Assembly (NCBI GenBank): GCA_015680685.1
Contig: MNCI01003893.1
Coordinates: forward strand, 33,216 to 97,215
Direction of reading: 5' to 3'
DNA: 64,000 nucleotides
Source: Gnetum montanum
Taxonomy: Eukaryota > Streptophyta > Gnetopsida > Gnetales > Gnetaceae
Numbering within the stretch: position 1 is the first letter of the stretch; each line of letters opens with the position of its first letter. The position numbers were made by a program, and so were the translations under genes. Positions 23,501 through 35,110 of this stretch are shown here, one piece after another. Below the pieces are notes generated by a model. It was given only the letters and a program-made list of their open reading frames with translations. It was not told where the DNA came from and did no database searches.

Positions 23501-24970
23501 TCTTAAGTTTCTACATGGCATGTCCTTTTAGTAATTCCTATTTTTGGTAATGCCATTCCTTCTAAAACGATCTCATTTGGGGCAATCCCTGTTAGGAATC
23601 TATTAACTCAACTAATCTTTGTTCATCATGGGGCAATGCCTGTTCATGGATGATGATTTTTTTCCTTGGTCTAGGCTTTGGCAGATATCTATGGGAGTTT
23701 GGTGTATAGATAGGGGAAGTCCCACTGTTCATGCAACCTTTAAAAATGGTTGACCAATTTTTGAGCCGTTGCACCTTCTAGTGTGATGTTTACACAATTG
23801 TCTATAGGCTCATACAGGTGAGTTTTTGCTCCTTTTATTTAGAAGGAGTTCAAGGCCAATGTGGGATTTGGTCTAAGACTAGAGTGTAGTTTGAGATATG
23901 AATATGTTTAGATTGATGTTGTTCATTAACAACACTACAATCATCCAACCCCTTGCTAGATTGCAAATCTACAATATTATTCCAACAGTAGTCCTTGTGA
24001 CAATGCTAGTAATGTCTAGCTTACTACTAGATCCCAAAATTGCAATATTATTACCATGACCAGTCTTGGTAACACCTGCATCAATCTTGCTTAACACTTG
24101 CTACTATGCATGCACCAATAGAAGTAGTGGGAGTAGCAACCATCACACCAATTGTAGTGTTCCTTTTGCTTTCCTTGGGGAGTAAAATTGTCCAATTAGA
24201 CTATGTTTTGTGTCCAAGGTTCTCTTTCTCCTTGCACTTCTTGGTGACATTCTATCTCTAGTTGTCTAATCTTTCCTCAAAATAGGTAATCCATCTGTGA
24301 CGAGTGTCAGGTATCCCCCATATCCCTTTTTCAAGAGTGGCACTTTTCAATATAGTGGTCCAGTTTGGCATAGTTACTTCCAATCTTTCAACCAACAACT
24401 TAGCTCTCATCCTACTATCCATAATGGTTGGAAATTTGTAACCATACTGGAACTTGTTCAAAAAGTTTGGGATTGCATTTATACCCTTAGGTGCCATTTT
24501 GCAAGGGCCAGACCCATACAACCAAAAGACAAAGGATGAAAAGCTATAATATGACCTTGATCTTTCTCAAAACTGAACTTGAATAGTATCAAATTCATAT
24601 GTAGGGAAACAACTTGTATAGGTCCAATCACTTAAATGCCTTGCCATTTGTTTTGGACCGATTCTCTAATTTGCTCAAATTTTAGGCATGACCCAGTTAT
24701 CATTTGTATTTGAAAATTTATAAGAGTTTTTGCTTCCTTGCCCTCTCTTGCAGTTTCGGCCCTTCCTAAACTCCATTTTTCTAATCAGTTCCTGCTGCAA
24801 TGTGTTTGTCTACCGATAAGATCTGCTGTCTCCACCTTTAGAATTGCCACCCCATTTGTGTGGTCACATTGTGCTCTATACCAAGCTATGCATCCTACCA
24901 TTCTCTCAATTTTTTTTGCCTTCAGAATTTATGTGTTTCTTTCTAAGTTTCTTTTGGAGTATTTTAAGTA
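23501..24970. other. Unrecognised stretch with short minus-strand frames
   Basis: Minus-strand frames of 60 and 87 codons (23774-23592 and 24521-24258) look protein-like in composition (WGIPDTRHRWITYFEE; RPRKKIIIHEQALPHDEQRL) but I do not recognise them. They may be parts of a degraded mobile element. The rest shows nothing. Confidence 0.3.
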
Positions 24971-25497
24971 TTTTTTTTTGGAAGTAAGGTCAGGCATTTT
25001 ATTGATATCAAACATATTGTGTATTTACATGAAAGTACCTTCTTCCCAAAAATCAGCAGGAGAAACCCTTCCTACCCCCAAGCCCCTTCTTGGCTGAAAC
25101 AACCCCAGACTATCAAACAATAAAGACATTCGCAACAATAGTAACCAAAACTAACAGGTCTATGGAGCGGCCCTACCCCTAACTCAGACTTATTTTTTTG
25201 CCCATCCTTGGGCCACGGCTGATAACAACAACCAAGAAAACATAAAGATCCTTAAGCTTGGCAGGGTATGGCCGCACAGGTACAGCGAGATGCAACCTTA
25301 CTATGTACATTATCTAAAATGAACTGAAGTTTGATTGAAGCAACAAAGGAGGCAGCCTATTGGAAATCAACGAACCCAAGCTCCACTTGAACACGCTCTG
25401 CCTTTGGCAGATGCTTTGTCTTATCCAAGTGCGACTTCATGGCCACTTGACGAATATGTCTGCGAAGCCCACCCCAAGGCGTCTTGGGGTGACTGCC

Positions 25498-26197
25498 CAT
25501 CAGATGGTATGGGCATCTCCCTTGTGACAACCACCTACAAATCTCTACCTCATGTGATTTCTCAAACCATTGTTGTAGCTAGGCTTCTTCTTGTAGTGCT
25601 ATGTTCGCCTCTTCTTTTGCAACCATCTCCTGATGCCTCTCATCCTCCTCTTCTTTTCGGAGTCCTCCTTAATTCTATTGCATAGCTTCTCTTGTTGTTG
25701 TTGCGAATCCTGTGCATCCTTTCGCTGCATCTCCTGCCTAAGTTGCGCCAACTCCTCCTTGTGATAGGCTCACTTAGCTAGTGACTTCTCCCGCATTGCC
25801 TCCATCTGGGTTAAAATAATGGCATTTCACCACACTCTCTCTTCCTCCATCAGATGGTATGGGCATCTCCCTTGTGACAACCACCTACAAATCTCTACCT
25901 CATGTGCTTTCTCAAACCATTGTTGTAGCTAGGCTTCTTCTTGTAGTGCTATGTTCGCCTCTTCTTTTGCAACCATCTCCTGATGCCTCTCATCCTCCTC
26001 TTCTTTTCGGAGTCCTCCTTAATTCTATTGCATAGCTTCTCTTGTTGTTGTTGCGAATCCTGTGCATCCTTTCGCTGCATCTCCTGCCTAAGTTGCGCCA
26101 ACTCCTCCTTGTGATAGGCTCACTTAGCTAGTGACTTCTCCCGCATTGCCTCCATTTGGGTTAAAATAATGGCATTTCACCACACTCTCTCTTCCTC
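25498..26197. repeat. Near-identical 350-base tandem duplication
   Basis: 25498-25847 and 25848-26197 are the same apart from two substitutions that I could see (GTGATTTC/GTGCTTTC at about 25557/25907, and CCATCTGGG/CCATTTGGG). The minus-strand frame just right of it (26401-26177) is Glu-rich and looks coiled-coil (KEELTQSTLEDVQCLIEEV). Confidence 0.9.
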
Positions 26198-28053
26198 TCT
26201 CATTTGCTCCACCACCTCCTCAATCAGACATTGGACATCCTCCAACGTCGACTGAGTCAACTCTTCCTTGATAGCCTCTTGCACATTGGACCGCTTTGCT
26301 CCCATCACAGCCAATGCTAAAACAACTAACCTTGCCCATCGACTGTAATGGCTACGCACCATTAGGCGTGGGGTCGACGGTGGCACTGTCTTCCAAAACA
26401 CAAGGATTAAATCGGAATGTTGCCCATGTCGACCTCTTTTCAGGGTTTCCAGAAAAAATCAAGGCAAGTTAACTGGACACACTTCCTTCATGCAACGAAG
26501 GAGCGTGAAGTGAAGTCCCTGCAACTTTGAAGCAGTCACAAACTGAATGAAATAGTGTTCCACCAAATTCATTGTTGCCTACCATAGCCCTGGCAGCGCC
26601 ATTTGTAGAACCTAGCCACTGGCCATCCACAGGTGGCGTTGCGGAAAGAACACAATAGTATCCTGTAAACCCTTGTTGGTTGGCAGAATGACCTCCCCAA
26701 CCATCGAAGCCCCCAAATAGCTGCTTATTGCTTGCTCAATTAGGCAGATCGAAACCCCATGAAAGACAGTATAATCCACCAACCAGTTGTAAGGAAACTT
26801 GCATATGGCAAATCTGGGTTGCCCTCCAGCGACAAAACCTTGGCCCACCCCATCTGTTCAACCAATGCCCATAGTTCTTGACTTCGCCTAAAATGGCCCA
26901 CCTTTGGTTCAAAAGTAGGTGTGGCTCCCATGGCCATCGAAATTTTTGACCACAACTGCGTCGCAAGAAGCGCAACCAAATTCGGTGATGGTGCATTTTT
27001 TGGCCAAAAAATCTTTGCGTATCTAGCCTTCCACACTTGCCACAAAACCACACAATAAAATTTCCACCTGTCACAAGTAGCAAAGTAGGATGGCAAGCTA
27101 GACTAGTGTGGTAAAAGTGCAGGTCAAAAATAGATGGTGTATGGCTTTAGCATCAGTGTGGCACATTGGACATGAGTCATTGTTGGTGATGCCTTTTCTT
27201 TTGAGTAGCCATCGGACTAGTAATGCGTCCTTTTTTAAAGCCAAATAAAGCATTTAATTTTTTTCTGACACTGTGCCATGCCATAATGGTTTCCAGTTGG
27301 GTTGCATCGGGTATATAATTTTCAGCGTATCTTTAGATAGTAGTCCCAATGCCCCCCACCTGTCCAATTGCTAAGCATGAATGCAGAGATGATGCCACAC
27401 ATGGGAATCATCAGACCTTGATGCCTACGGTGTGTACTTACTACTCATAATCCTGGCCCAAGGGGGTTGACATTCCATCGGTAACGACAACCGATTAATT
27501 ATTAGCTGGTAGCCCATTAAAACCACATCTTCAAATTTTAAAATTCCTAACCTTCCTACCCTTTTTGGCCTCGCAACCTATTCCTAGCTGACCAAACACA
27601 TTTTTCCCCCTTTCCCTCCCTCCCTTCCTTCTACCCCACACCCCCCTCCACCCCCCCAACCCACTACAACCAACCCCCCTTCCCCCAACCAAACAAACTC
27701 ACGAATAATTTGATTTATCTTGGCCATTACCTCGTTGGAGGGTGTAGCCACGGAAGCAATATGCCTCGTCACCGCAAGCAACACCATGGATGCCAGCACA
27801 ATCTTACCATGGCACGAAAGGAACCCGTTAGACTAGAGATCAATATGTTGTTGGAGATGCTTGAGAAGCAGCATCCAAGTACCCCATAAGTGCCAAGAAA
27901 ACATGGAAACCCCCAAGTAAGATTCCATGTCGATCCCTAGCAAAATCCCCAAAGTTTGGTAGACCTGTCTTCGAACTTGCAAGTCTGTGTTAAAGAAATG
28001 AATCGTGGATTTGGCCCAATTTGGCCAAAACCCCACTTCCTCTACAATCTTGT

Positions 28054-28272
28054 CTAGAGCTTGGTTAAAGCCAAGGCTTGTGGCACCATTTCCCTAGTCA
28101 TGAAAATGGTGTCATTAGCATAATGAGTGGCCAAGAAAGATTGGCCTTCAATAGTTAAACCCCTCATCCCCTCCTCTGCTAGATAGACCTTCATCAGGTC
28201 CATCATTAGAATGAATAAGGGGACAAAGGATCCCCCTGCTGTAGCCCACGTGATGGGGAGAAGAAACCTCAC
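28054..28272 (-). pseudogene. RT catalytic-core fragment of LINE 2 with mutated ADD box
   Basis: The frame reads TWATAGGSFVPLFILMMDLM (decayed RQGDPLSP region), then FLATHYANDTIFM. Active RTs have two adjacent aspartates here (Y/F-A-D-D); this copy has A-N-D, so the first metal-binding Asp is gone. It is part of LINE 2. Confidence 0.7.
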
Positions 28273-29874
28273 AATCTACCATCCAAATCAAATGAGTAGG
28301 CACTAGTATATTGGATGTTTATACAGATGTTAACAAAAAGCAGATGAATACCCTTATGCAGCATCATGTCCCTAAGGGTCTGCTAGCTGACAATGTCATA
28401 GGCTTTGGCTATATCTAATTTTATACACACGCCTGAGAATCTCGCTTGTCGAATGAAATGCACTGCCTCTTTCACTAGAAGAATTTGGTCCTAAATAAGC
28501 TACCCTTTTATAAACCTAGCTTGATGATTCCCCACTAGGGTCGACATCAATGGTTGAAGGTGTTTGACTAACACCTTAGCAAAAATCCACAACAAAGTAT
28601 TACACACCTTGATTGGTCTGTAATGAGCAGGGAGTGTTAGACATGGAATCTTCGACAATAAAGCTATCTACAAGCAATTGACCTCTCTATGGACTTGACC
28701 TTTTTGGAGCATCAGGCTGAATGCATCTAACAAGTTATGCCCCAAAACATCTAGGAATTCCCAAAACAATTCAACCGGCCACTCATCAGGCCTAGGGGTG
28801 CTTCTAGCCTTCATAGAGTCAATCACCTCTGCCAACTTCCCCACCAAGATAGGAGTAAGAAGTGGCACATTGTCCATCTCCGCAAATACCCTCTACACCA
28901 AAACCAAAACTGAAGCTTACTTGGTCCCCATCTAGACAACATTCCAAAAAAGTTGCATTTTCTTGGCGATCTCGTGTAGTTGATGAATCACCGTAGACCC
29001 TTTGTGCAAAGATGAGATTTGCTTCCTAGCATAGCTAGTTTTTGTAGATGCAAAGAAGAACCGTGTATTACGATCCCCCTCCTTAGGCTACCGAATTCTT
29101 GATCATTCCTTCCAGTATATATCTTCCTTCCTATCTAGGGTTTGCAACTCATTTAGGGTGGCTTTCTCTTTCTCCTCCAACACCTCTTCTTGCTCCTGTC
29201 TTTTTTGAATTTTGGCATGCTGAGTTTGTGACCTACCCTGGGAGCCCCGAAACAAATATTTAACCTCAAGAGGCAATTTTTAATTTCCTTTTTCATAGAT
29301 TGAAGGCTCGACTTTAAAAAATACCATGGGTCAAGCATCAAAGTCTCATACTCTGACCAAATGCATTTGACAAGTGTCCGCAACCAAGGTTTCGACAGCC
29401 AAACCCTCTTAAAATGAAAGGGAACTGGCGGTGGCCTCCAAGGATGTCTCAAGGAGCAAACAAGAGCCCAATGATCCAAAGCCTGCCAAGGTGTGCATGT
29501 TAGCTCCACCTCAAACCTTTGTAGAAGGTCAAGATGAGCCCAAAAAGAGAATTTTATTAATTAAATGAGAATAAGTACATGATCAACATCTGAACATATT
29601 GATGGATGAATAGGGAGAAGAACAATGAAAAATGCGAGTGTTGAAAGAAAACATCTTGAAACATAATCTTTCTCAGGGTGTGGGAGTACATGCCAGAGAA
29701 GGGAGTACATGCCAAAGAGCTACCAAATGCTGGGGATCCTTAGGAACTGCGAGTTTATAAGACCAGGAGAACAATAAAGGGCTCAAAATGCTCAAAATTA
29801 TGATGATAACACACTCCGATGTAGCAGATCGAGATTGGAAAGAGTGCATGAGTTGGTGTATCTGCTCCAAGGCT

Positions 29875-30496
29875 NNNNNNNNNNNNNNNNNNNNNNNNNN
29901 NNNNNNNNNNNNNNNNNNNNNNNNNNNNNNNNNNNNNNNNNNNNNNNNNNNNNNNNNNNNNNNNNNNNNNNNNNNNNNNNNNNNNNNNNNNNNNNNNNNN
30001 NNNNNNNNNNNNNNNNNNNNNNNNNNNNNNNNNNNNNNNNNNNNNNNNNNNNNNNNNNNNNNNNNNNNNNNNNNNNNNNNNNNNNNNNNNNNNNNNNNNN
30101 NNNNNNNNNNNNNNNNNNNNNNNNNNNNNNNNNNNNNNNNNNNNNNNNNNNNNNNNNNNNNNNNNNNNNNNNNNNNNNNNNNNNNNNNNNNNNNNNNNNN
30201 NNNNNNNNNNNNNNNNNNNNNNNNNNNNNNNNNNNNNNNNNNNNNNNNNNNNNNNNNNNNNNNNNNNNNNNNNNNNNNNNNNNNNNNNNNNNNNNNNNNN
30301 NNNNNNNNNNNNNNNNNNNNNNNNNNNNNNNNNNNNNNNNNNNNNNNNNNNNNNNNNNNNNNNNNNNNNNNNNNNNNNNNNNNNNNNNNNNNNNNNNNNN
30401 NNNNNNNNNNNNNNNNNNNNNNNNNNNNNNNNNNNNNNNNNNNNNNNNNNNNNNNNNNNNNNNNNNNNNNNNNNNNNNNNNNNNNNNNNNNNNNNN
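29875..30496. other. Assembly gap (622 N)
   Basis: A run of 622 Ns inside the LINE 1 ORF2. Frames that run through it in either direction are artefacts. Confidence 1.
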
Positions 30497-31900
30497 AAGA
30501 CAGCTAAGGGAAACAACTCCCTTTTGAAACCAGATGGTGGCTACCCTGGCATTTGAGGTGGCTAGAGGAGCAGGACAAAGGGGCAGCCACCAAGGGCAAA
30601 TCGTAGAAAGAAGAGTAGGATTAATATGTATATTATTCCAATTCACATAAGAATGTAAGACTTGCCAAGCCTTCCAAATGCTTTTGAAAACATTTGTTCC
30701 AAGAATGATAATGTTGTGAGGAGAAAGGATCCAATTAACAGGGGGGATACCCTTCCAGATAGACCTATTCTTAGGAAATGCTTGTCGAAGCCTTAACTGA
30801 AGGAGATTCCCAATAATATTGGGGGCATCTAGGTGCTGAATCAACCACTTAGCGACAAGGGTGAGACCTTGCTTAAAGGAGTTCAAAAGGCCCAATCCGC
30901 CTTTGTTTTTAGGAGGTGTAACTATATTCCAGGCTACACGATGAAAGCCTTTTTGAGAGTCCTTAGATGACCACATGAAGTCTCGAAATAAACGTTCAAG
31001 CTTTTGATAAGAAGCATGGGAAGGGGCCCAACATGACAAGTAATAAACATGGGTAGAGGCACAAATAGACTTATAGATTAGATACCTTCCGGCAAGGGTG
31101 AGGGGTTTGGTTTTCCATTTTTCCATTTTTCTGTGAATTCGTGCAATTACTTGGTCCCAGAGCTCGGACGTTGGGCCTCTAAAGCGAAAAGGAATTCCCA
31201 AGAGCTTAATGATCTCATGATCTTGAGTACGCTTCCAACTATAATTGGGCAAATGACTGTAGTTATTGGTGAAGCTATAAACAGAAGATTTTCGCCAATT
31301 TATGACAGATCCCGAGAGGGAGCAATATTGCTCTACTCGAGACAAGAGACACTGCACATTATCCGCATTGTTTTGAATAAGGAAAAATGAGTCATCAGCG
31401 AAATGCATATTGAGGAGCTGATGTTGAGGAGAAGATAGAGGAACCCCAAATAAAACATTGTTTTGAATATCCAAGCTGATTTGATGACAGAGAAAATCAG
31501 CCGCTATGATGAAGAGATAAGGAGCGAGAGGGCAACCTTGCCTAACAGACCTATGAATAGAAAAGGGAGAAGTGATGCCGAAGGTAGTCGCGATTCGCGC
31601 AGTAGCATCTGAGAATAAGCATTCTACCATATGAATGAACTTAGGGCCAAAACCCAATTTAGTCATGGTTTGGATAATGAAGTCCCACTTAATGTTATCA
31701 TAGGCTTTAGCGTAGTCAAGCTTCATCAAGAGGGTATCCTGACCCTCATCCTCAGCCCACTTAAGACCTTCCCAAGCAGCCACCATGTTATTTAATATGT
31801 ATCTTCCCGGAACAAAGCCAGTCTGCTGGGGGGAAATAATAAAGGCAAGGACTTTCTTTAATCGCAAGGCCAAACACTTTGCCCAAATTTTGTAAACCAC
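30497..31900 (-). pseudogene. LINE 1 ORF2: RT core and thumb
   Basis: This is reverse transcriptase continuing from the stop at 31919-31921. Motifs in order: QQTGFVPGRYI, LLMKLDYAKAYDNIKW (motif A Asp), VRQGCPLAPYLFI, LLNMHFADDSFFLI (catalytic ADD intact), LSGSVINWRKSSV, and LTLAGRYLIYKSICAS in the thumb. Further on are FLRDFMWSS-like and NKGGLGLLN motifs typical of plant L1 ORF2. The frame then enters the assembly gap. The coding potential of this part is undamaged as far as it can be read. Confidence 0.85.
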
Positions 31901-32428
31901 ATTAAGTAAGGTGATAGGTCGTCAATTGGAGATACAAGTCGGATCTCCTATTTTAGGGAGAAGACGAATAATCCCTTGGTTTAAGATTGGTCCCAAAGAG
32001 CCAGTAAGCGTAGCCTCTTTGATAACATGGAAGAGGTCAGAACCAATCAGATCCCAATGCTTTTGGAAAAATTCAACTGGAAAACCATCATAACCTGGGG
32101 CTTTCCCAGGGCTTAGGTTCAAGCAAGCCTGTCGAAGCTCAACTGGAGTAATATCGGCTTCTAAAATTGTCAGCATAGAAGAATTAACCAGTTTAGGATA
32201 ATTTAGAGTGGCTGCCGCGAAGGATGCAGGATCCATAGGAGTAGTGGTGAATAAGGCCTCAAAGTGTTCTTTAAGATAAGAGAGAAGACTATTTTGGTCA
32301 GTGATAATGCAACCATTTATGGAGAGTTTATCTAAAGAGGGTGAAGGGGGGGATCGGTTAAGGTACTTAAAGAATTCCTTACAGTGCTCATCTTGTATGT
32401 TTAGCCAAGTGAGTCGACTTTTAATCAA
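31900..32428 (-). pseudogene. LINE 1 ORF2: N-terminal RT region, ending in a Trp-to-stop change
   Basis: The frame 32428-31922 holds the RT start: LSPGKAPGYDGFPVEFFQKH, then LNQGIIRLLPKIGDPT and CISN. A TGA follows where the family has Trp (N-W-R-P-I), and the same frame resumes at once with RPITLLNVVYKIWAK. One substitution therefore splits an otherwise open RT. Confidence 0.8.
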
Positions 32429-33016
32429 GGCACCTTGTGCCTTATATACTTCCCAATGTTGAAAGGCAATACGGGCTCTGGCAAGCTCCCCTTGAAGGTG
32501 ACTATTGAAGGGATCATTAGTTAGTTTAGTCGTAAGGTGCTCAATGGTAGAGCAGATGTTGGTGTACTCTTGCCGAGAGCGAGAGGCAACTTCCTTACCA
32601 AAATGACGGGCGAAATTCCTAACTCTACTAGTAGTTCGAAGCCACCAGTGGATCTAACCCGTTGAACCTAAGGGTCTTGGTTCAGCATTTCAAAGGCTAG
32701 AAAGAAGTTGTTGGGCGGAGGGAGAAGAGAAACATTGGCTATGTAACCTAAAGAGATGATAATTCCGTCGTTGGTGGTCATTATGGATTTGCATAGATAA
32801 AGTAATAGGGAAATGATCAGATAAGGTTGCGTGTTGGTGGACTTTAGTAGTAGAAAGGGTCTGCCAAAAAGAAAGGGTGGAAAAGTAATACCTATCTAGC
32901 CGACTATAAATGCGAGCCTGCCCCGTACGAAGATTGTTCCAAGTGAAGCTGTTTAGAGAGCCACTAGCAGTGTTTGCGATGCCGTCCGAAAGATAGAAAC
33001 GTTTCTTAAAATTTGA

Positions 33017-33517
33017 CTAGGCTTGAAATTCATGATGCGGAAGTTGAGAGAAAACACCCCCAAGCTTGTCATGAGAGAATTCCATCATGTTAAAATCGCC
33101 ACCAAAAATCCAAGGAATAGAAGGGAGGCTATGAGTGAGTTCATGCCACAGTTGGGCACGTTCGGTAGAGTCATTGGGGGCATAAATAGAACAAACTCCG
33201 AAGGGATCATGTGAGGATGAGAAAACAGCCCAGGTCACTCGGTGACCTAAATCGGACCCGTGCTGAAGGAGTTTGTCTTTCCAATAAGCTGGATACAGAA
33301 TGGCTGCGCCACCTTTGCCACACTCATGCGAAGTAGCAAGAACGGAAGAATGGGGAAGAAACCCGTGGGCTGAAAAAGATAATTGTTCGGCTGAGATCTT
33401 GATTTCTTGGAGGAGGAGGAAATCCAAAGTGAGATTTAAGCTAGAGATAAAGTTGCTGGCTCTTTTGCGACGAAGCCTATCAGTTAGGCCTCGGACATTC
33501 CAAGATAGGAAGTTCAT
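33017..33517 (-). pseudogene. LINE 1 ORF2: apurinic/apyrimidinic-type endonuclease
   Basis: The domain that nicks target DNA for insertion starts MNFLSWNVRGL, then LDFLLLQEIKI (catalytic Glu), GGAAILYPAYW, VCSIYAPND and IFGGDFNMM (the GDFN box). The start codon overlaps the ORF1 stop as ATGA. The frame ends at a TAG (33014-33016) in place of a Trp codon, and the same frame continues beyond with SNFKKRFYLSDG, so the break is a point mutation. Confidence 0.85.
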
Positions 33518-34743
33518 GGAGAAGCTCTAGTTGTTATGAGTGACAAGGCGGTAGAAGGATTGGGGTTAGGAGTGTCAGTTGTCATAGTAGAGGAAAGAAT
33601 GGCAAAGGAGTTGCTGGTATTTATAATTAAAGCTGGGTTAGTTTTGGGCGGAGGAGAGGAAGAAGGGGTGGTGGTGTTAGATGCTTTAGCCCTTTTCCTT
33701 TCCCCGACCATGACAAACTCATCTCGTAGAAGAGAGTCTTGGACTGATTGTGAGTGGATGATTGGTGCTTTAGACTTGGCCTTAATGAGAGAATGGGATT
33801 GAGAGACTCTTGCCTTGAGAGGAGCAGACGAGGAAGAAAGGTGTGAAACATTGTTAGAAGTAGAACCGAACTTAATGGGAGCAATTGGTGGGTTAGGTTG
33901 AGGAGTGACTACAGGACTGGATTTGGGAGGATTGGTTTTAGATTTTTTCTTAGCTAGAAAGGGACATGTGGAAATGTGGTGCTCTGCACAATGGCAGTAA
34001 CTACAGGAGTTAGGAAGATAAAAATAGTCTACCTTTTGTTTAAAAACCTTGCCTCCAGCTCCTAAATTTAAAGTGGTTTTTTTTTTTTTGGAAATGTCTA
34101 ATTCGATACAGTAGCGTCGATAGTGAGCCCCGTTAACCTCAATTCCACGGTCGGAGATGACTCGACCTAAGGTGCTAACTATGTCTCGCTCAAGAGGTGA
34201 AAAGATTAAAGGAAGATGAGGGAGCTCTACAAAACAAGGGATAATATTAAAGGCTGGGTCGCTGACGTTGAAATCAAATTTCCAGGCCCAGGCGATGAGG
34301 GTAGCATTACGAGCAGGGAAAATTAGGAGAGAGAGAGCTTTGTCGATTTGAGAAGCCTCCGAAAGCTCAGCAAGGACAAAATTACGAGCATAATATCGAG
34401 CGTGTGAAACTTGAATTCCGTGAGCTTGTAAAATAGTTTTAATATGCAGATTGATGCTTAAAGAACGAGGTAGATAACCTACTATTTGGAAAAAAATAAA
34501 ACGCGCAGAAAAGTCTTGAGCAAAAGAGTCAAAAATATCTTGAGGTATCAGAAAATCCAAAGATTCTAAGTTGGGAGAACTCCCCTGAGGAGAAGAAGAA
34601 GCAGCCACTGAAGATTTGTCCATATCCTTGCCTGAAAGGAGCTCCTCGTCCATTGGAACTGGCTCCACGTCGGTAGAAACGCGATGGCAGCCCTGGAGCA
34701 ACCTGCAGCAATAGCACCGCAATACAGATCCTGCAGGCAACAC
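33514..34743 (-). CDS. LINE 1 ORF1: nucleic-acid-binding protein (DUF4283-like plus CCHC knuckle)
   Basis: An open frame of about 409 codons. The likely start is the internal Met at 34653 (MDEELLSG), because the upstream part is Cys/Arg-rich and lies in the GC-rich 5' region. The middle (IFFQIVGYLPRSL to FVELPHLPLIF and YCIELDI) matches the DUF4283-type domain of plant L1 ORF1 proteins. A single zinc knuckle CSYCHCAEHHISTC (C-x2-C-x4-H-x4-C) follows, then a Ser/Pro/Lys-rich tail. ORF1 proteins coat the LINE RNA. The frame is intact to its TGA at 33514-33516. Confidence 0.8.
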   Translation of the reverse strand: MLPAGSVLRCYCCRLLQGCHRVSTDVEPVPMDEELLSGKDMDKSSVAASSSPQGSSPNLESLDFLIPQDIFDSFAQDFSARFIFFQIVGYLPRSLSINLHIKTILQAHGIQVSHARYYARNFVLAELSEASQIDKALSLLIFPARNATLIAWAWKFDFNVSDPAFNIIPCFVELPHLPLIFSPLERDIVSTLGRVISDRGIEVNGAHYRRYCIELDISKKKKTTLNLGAGGKVFKQKVDYFYLPNSCSYCHCAEHHISTCPFLAKKKSKTNPPKSSPVVTPQPNPPIAPIKFGSTSNNVSHLSSSSAPLKARVSQSHSLIKAKSKAPIIHSQSVQDSLLRDEFVMVGERKRAKASNTTTPSSSPPPKTNPALIINTSNSFAILSSTMTTDTPNPNPSTALSLITTRASP

Positions 34744-35110
34744 TGGTATTCAACTCTGGTTGCGCTGATCTGGCCGCGGATTGCGCAGATCGGGCAGATC
34801 TGGCCGAGGGCAGAACAGATCTGGCCGCGGGATGCGCACGCGGTGCGCGATGTGAGGGAGGCGAGGGCTGAGACGGCGGCCAAACGAAGTTTTGACCCTG
34901 AGGCGGCGGCCAGACGAAACCCTGACCCGAAACAGAAGCAAAACCAGGCCAGAAACCCTTGTTGGAGTGCGCAGGGCCAGAGCGCCGCAGGTCGGAGGAT
35001 CTGTCAGCGGTACGACCAATCCTCCTCACAACCAAATAAGCCTGACAGGGTCAATTGGTTGTCCCCATCCTCCTCACAACCAATCCTAAAAAACACCTCT
35101 CAAACCAACT

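Larger units (their letters stand above)
24972..29540 (-). mobile_element. Old L1-type LINE (LINE 2), degenerate
   Basis: The 3' end is marked by a T run on the plus map with TTTTATTGATA just inside (on the minus strand, AATAAAA near an A tail). Going upstream on the minus strand, fragments show a C-terminal region (LWQVWKARYAKIFW, 27096-26740), the RT catalytic box as HYANDTIFMT (28272-28054), the RT start (SMKARSTPRPDEWPVELF, 28877-28668) and the endonuclease/RT linker (FHFKRVWLSKPW, 29509-29153). Many stops separate them. The 5' part is missing at about 29540, where the younger LINE 1 begins. A recent 350-base tandem duplication sits in its 3' part. Confidence 0.7.
29545..35110 (-). mobile_element. 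L1-type LINE (LINE 1), nearly full length
   Basis: This is a minus-strand non-LTR retrotransposon. In transcription order it has a GC-rich 5' region (about 35110-34750) with a repeated CCTCCTCACAACCAAT motif, ORF1 (34743-33514), an endonuclease (33517-33017), a linker and the RT (32428 to the gap), and a 3' end at about 29545 with TTTTATTAATTAAA on the plus map. Few disabling changes are seen. A 622-base gap hides the C-terminal part of ORF2. It abuts the older LINE 2 on its 3' side. No target duplication was identified. Confidence 0.8.

Noticed and set aside
24738-25097. Plus-strand frame of 119 codons
   Set aside because: It crosses the 3' end and A tail of LINE 2 and looks like translated low-complexity sequence.
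25335-25685. Plus-strand frame of 116 codons
   Set aside because: It lies antisense to LINE 2 and enters the tandem duplication; no recognisable domain.
29755-31900. Long frames running through the N gap on both strands
   Set aside because: Ns are read as open sequence; only the flanking real bases carry information, and those belong to LINE 1.
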